Assembly: GCA_035447945.1 (NCBI GenBank)
Contig: DAOTHZ010000002.1
Span: forward strand, 1 to 64,000
Source: Syntrophomonas_B sp035447945
GTDB taxonomy: Bacteria; Bacillota; Syntrophomonadia; Syntrophomonadales; Syntrophomonadaceae
DNA: 64,000 nt
Reading direction: 5' to 3'
Program-made: the position numbers and the translations under genes
Notes under the pieces: model-generated
What the model saw: the letters and a program-made list of their open reading frames with translations, nothing else
The model's database searches: none
Told to the model about the DNA's origin: nothing
Shown here: one piece after another, positions 61,727 to 64,000 of the stretch
How positions within the stretch are numbered: position 1 is the first letter of the stretch
Layout: the number at the start of each line of letters is the position of its first letter

Positions 61727-63226
61727 ATGGACGCATATGTCTTGTCCATCGATCAAGGCACGACCGGCACCACCATTCTCATCATCGATCACGAAGGACG
61801 GATCGTAGCCCGGGCCGGCCGCGAATTCAAGCAATATTACCCCCAGCCCGGCTGGGTCGAACATGACCCCCGGGAAATCCTTGAAATCACCCGCATGCTG
61901 ATCCGCCTGGCCATTTCCCAAGCCGGACTCAGCGCCGGTCAGATCAAAGCCATCGGCATTACCAACCAGCGTGAAACCACGGTCGTTTGGGATCAATACA
62001 GCGGGCAGCCAATCGGCAACGCCATCGTCTGGCAATGCCGCCGCACTGCTCCCCTCTGCGAAGAAATGAAGGCCGCCGGCTGGACGGAGAAAATCAAGGC
62101 CCGCACCGGCTTGATCATCGACGCCTATTTTTCAGCCACCAAACTGGCCTGGATGTTGGAAAACATTCCTGACGCCCGTAAAAAAGCGGAAGACGGCCGG
62201 TTGCTGTTCGGCACCATCGATAGCTGGCTGTTGTGGAATCTGAGCGGCGGTCGGGTACACGCCACCGATTATACGAATGCCTCGCGCACCATGCTGTATG
62301 ACATTCACCAGCTAGGCTGGGATGAAGAGATCCTGGCTTATTTGAACATTCCCCCAACCATGCTGCCGGCGGTACGCTCCTGCAGTGAAGTTTACGGACT
62401 ATGCCAGGCAGATTTGTTGGGAGAAGAAATCCCCCTGGCTGGCGTGGCCGGCGATCAACAAGCCGCCCTCTTCGGTCAGCACTGCTTTACGCCCGGTTCC
62501 GCCAAAAACACCTATGGCACCGGCTGTTTTTTATTGATGAACACCGGCTGCCAGGCAGTAACCTCCGCCCATGGTCTGGTGACTACCATTGCCTGGGGAC
62601 TCAATCAAGAAATCACCTATGCGCTGGAAGGCAGCGTTTTTGTGGCCGGGGCGGCTGTGCAATGGCTGCGCGACGAAATGCAGCTGATTGCCAATTCCGC
62701 TGAAAGTGAGGCCGTCGCCCGCTCGCTGGAGAGCAATGACGGCGTCTACATGGTGCCTGCCTTTGTCGGCCTGGGCGCGCCCTACTGGGACATGTACGCG
62801 CGCGGTACGCTGGTAGGGCTGAGCCGCGGCACCGGACGCCTTCACATCGTCCGGGCGGTACTGGAGTCCATCGCCTATCAAAGCTGTGATGTGCTGACCG
62901 CTATGATGACCGATGCCAACATCCGCCTCGATTCACTCAAAGTTGATGGCGGTGCCTGCAGCAACGACTTTCTAATGCAATTTCAGGCAGATATGCTGGG
63001 CGTCACCGTGGAACGTCCCGCCATGATCGAATCAACTGCTCTGGGTGCAGGTTATTTGGCCGGATTGGCAACCGGCTTCTGGTCGAATCTGGAGGAACTG
63101 CAGCAGACTCGCAAGGTTGACCGTCTTTTCCATCCCCGGATGGAGGCAGCCCAAAGACAAATCATGCTAAACGGCTGGCAGAAAGCCGTTAAATGTGCCC
63201 TGACCACCCCGGGAAAAGCCGAATAA
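61727..63226 (+). CDS. glpK: Glycerol kinase
   Basis: 499 residues, standard length. DQGTTGTTILIIDHEG at the N-terminus, TNQRETTVVWD, NTYGTGCFLLMNTG and PAFVGLGAPYWDMYARG are FGGY/GlpK motifs. It phosphorylates glycerol with ATP. No glpF or glpD in the window. ATG follows GGGGAG. It is 59 bases after the acyl-CoA dehydrogenase. Confidence 0.96.
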   Translation: MDAYVLSIDQGTTGTTILIIDHEGRIVARAGREFKQYYPQPGWVEHDPREILEITRMLIRLAISQAGLSAGQIKAIGITNQRETTVVWDQYSGQPIGNAIVWQCRRTAPLCEEMKAAGWTEKIKARTGLIIDAYFSATKLAWMLENIPDARKKAEDGRLLFGTIDSWLLWNLSGGRVHATDYTNASRTMLYDIHQLGWDEEILAYLNIPPTMLPAVRSCSEVYGLCQADLLGEEIPLAGVAGDQQAALFGQHCFTPGSAKNTYGTGCFLLMNTGCQAVTSAHGLVTTIAWGLNQEITYALEGSVFVAGAAVQWLRDEMQLIANSAESEAVARSLESNDGVYMVPAFVGLGAPYWDMYARGTLVGLSRGTGRLHIVRAVLESIAYQSCDVLTAMMTDANIRLDSLKVDGGACSNDFLMQFQADMLGVTVERPAMIESTALGAGYLAGLATGFWSNLEELQQTRKVDRLFHPRMEAAQRQIMLNGWQKAVKCALTTPGKAE

Positions 63227-63304
63227 CGACGTTGTTTTCCATGACCAATCGTTTTTTTAATTGAGATATAGTCCTTGGGCAAAAAGAGGAGGGAGCAGAA
63301 GAAT

Positions 63305-64000
63305 ATGTATGAAGATTGTGTATTTCTGGATTTCGATTATATGGAAAAATTCATGGCGGAAGTCTTTTGCGGACTTGGCGTCCCCCGCGAAGACGCTGAA
63401 ATCTGCGCGGATGTACTGATCACCTCCGACAAGCGCGGCATCGATTCCCACGGCATCGGGCGCCTCAAACCCATTTATTATGATCGCATCAAAGCCGGTA
63501 TTCTTGACCCCGTGACCCGCATGGAGATTATACGGGAAGGACCAACTACTGCGGTGATCGACGGTCACAACGGCATGGGCCATGTAATTGGCCAGCGCGC
63601 CATGCAAATGGCCATCGACAAAGCCAAAAAATTCGGCATGGGCATGGTCGCTGTCCGCAACTCCTCCCATTACGGGATCGCCGGTTATTTCGCTCTGATG
63701 GCAGTACAAAACGGCATGATCGGAATCACCGGCACCAACGCACGCCCTTCCATCGCCCCCACTTTCGGGGTGGAAAACATGTTGGGTACCAATCCCATGA
63801 CTTTCGGCATCCCCACGGATGAACCCTTCCCCTTTGTACTCGACTGTGCCACCTCCGTATCCCAGCGTGGCAAGATCGAGGTTTATGACCGGGAAAACAA
63901 AGAAATTCCGGAAGGCTGGGTCATTGACAAGAGCGGTCAAACCCGCACCGACACCCATCAAATCCTGCTCGACCTGGTCAGCGGGCAAGCCGCCCTCACC
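63305..64000 (+). CDS. Malate/L-lactate dehydrogenase (LDH2/MDH2 family), 5' part
   Basis: 232 codons in frame to the window edge, no stop. MAEVFCGLGVPREDAEICADVLITSDKRGIDSHGIGRL, NSSHYGIAGYFALMA and GTNPMTFGIP are typical of the NAD(P)-dependent YlbC/YiaK/ComC family. Substrate could be malate, lactate, ureidoglycolate or sulfolactate. It begins after GAGGAGGGAG. Confidence 0.92.
   Translation, partial: MYEDCVFLDFDYMEKFMAEVFCGLGVPREDAEICADVLITSDKRGIDSHGIGRLKPIYYDRIKAGILDPVTRMEIIREGPTTAVIDGHNGMGHVIGQRAMQMAIDKAKKFGMGMVAVRNSSHYGIAGYFALMAVQNGMIGITGTNARPSIAPTFGVENMLGTNPMTFGIPTDEPFPFVLDCATSVSQRGKIEVYDRENKEIPEGWVIDKSGQTRTDTHQILLDLVSGQAALT

Noticed and set aside
1..64000. CRISPR arrays, insertion sequences, prophage, rRNA or tRNA genes
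   Set aside because: I saw no regularly spaced repeats, transposase or phage-like frames, nor rRNA or tRNA-like sequence in the gaps; a tool-based scan would be needed to be certain.

Overview
The window looks like chromosomal DNA of an anaerobic, endospore-forming member of the Clostridia, most like the Peptococcaceae / Desulfitobacterium group. The evidence is the siroheme-dependent (Ahb) haem route, ferredoxin-dependent 2-oxoacid oxidoreductase, formate-tetrahydrofolate ligase, spmA/spmB, ytfJ and bofC sporulation genes, T-box and S-box leaders, and strong AGGAGG-type ribosome binding sites with many TTG and GTG starts. The species assignment is inference. I found no rRNA, tRNA, insertion sequence, prophage or CRISPR array; this is dense housekeeping DNA, mostly on the minus strand.

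Layout. 1-290: 5' end of etfB behind a structured leader of unknown type. 631-10443: a minus-strand haem operon read from a sigma-A-like promoter (tatA, precorrin-2 dehydrogenase, hemA, hemC, cobA-hemD, hemB, NirJ2-type radical SAM, ahbA, ahbB, hemL, cheR). Together it takes glutamyl-tRNA to siroheme and on towards haem. 10520-16060: a quinone and Tat operon (degenerate prenyl-synthase subunit, ubiD, ubiA, ubiX, polyprenyl diphosphate synthase, tatC), fitting late menaquinone synthesis by the futalosine route. 16294-23374: speD, marR, T-box-controlled trpS, aroF, a nitrilase-family amidase, yjbQ, aroH, a HutP-like protein and larB. 23507-28103: a kor/vor-type oxidoreductase operon headed by a P-loop ATPase, then an unknown protein and a pseudouridine synthase. 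28344-38855: folE, fhs, spmAB, ytfJ, scpAB, a site-2-type protease, a DHH-CBS-tRNA nucleotidyltransferase fusion and a LapA-like protein.

39033-40083: a cation efflux gene behind a candidate NiCo riboswitch. 40207-49087: a long operon ruvCAB-queH-queA-tgt-yajC-HD-secD-secF, preceded by bofC. 49316-50041: an unknown protein with an Hsp20-like C-terminus. 50174-57831: yebC, a methyltransferase-like membrane protein and nadE, and a SAM-I riboswitch-controlled group metH-hcyA-hcyB-UPF0280 that fits homocysteine synthesis from sulfide followed by methylation to methionine. 57812-64000: a second TatA-type protein, comM, and an xre regulator overlapping an acyl-CoA dehydrogenase, followed by glpK and the start of a malate/L-lactate dehydrogenase.

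The points that most deserve a second look are the catalytically degenerate prenyl-synthase paralogue in the quinone operon, the unassigned structured leader (with an in-frame TGA mini-ORF) ahead of etfB, the candidate NiCo riboswitch, the SAM-regulated metH-hcyAB unit, and the Hsp20-like protein.
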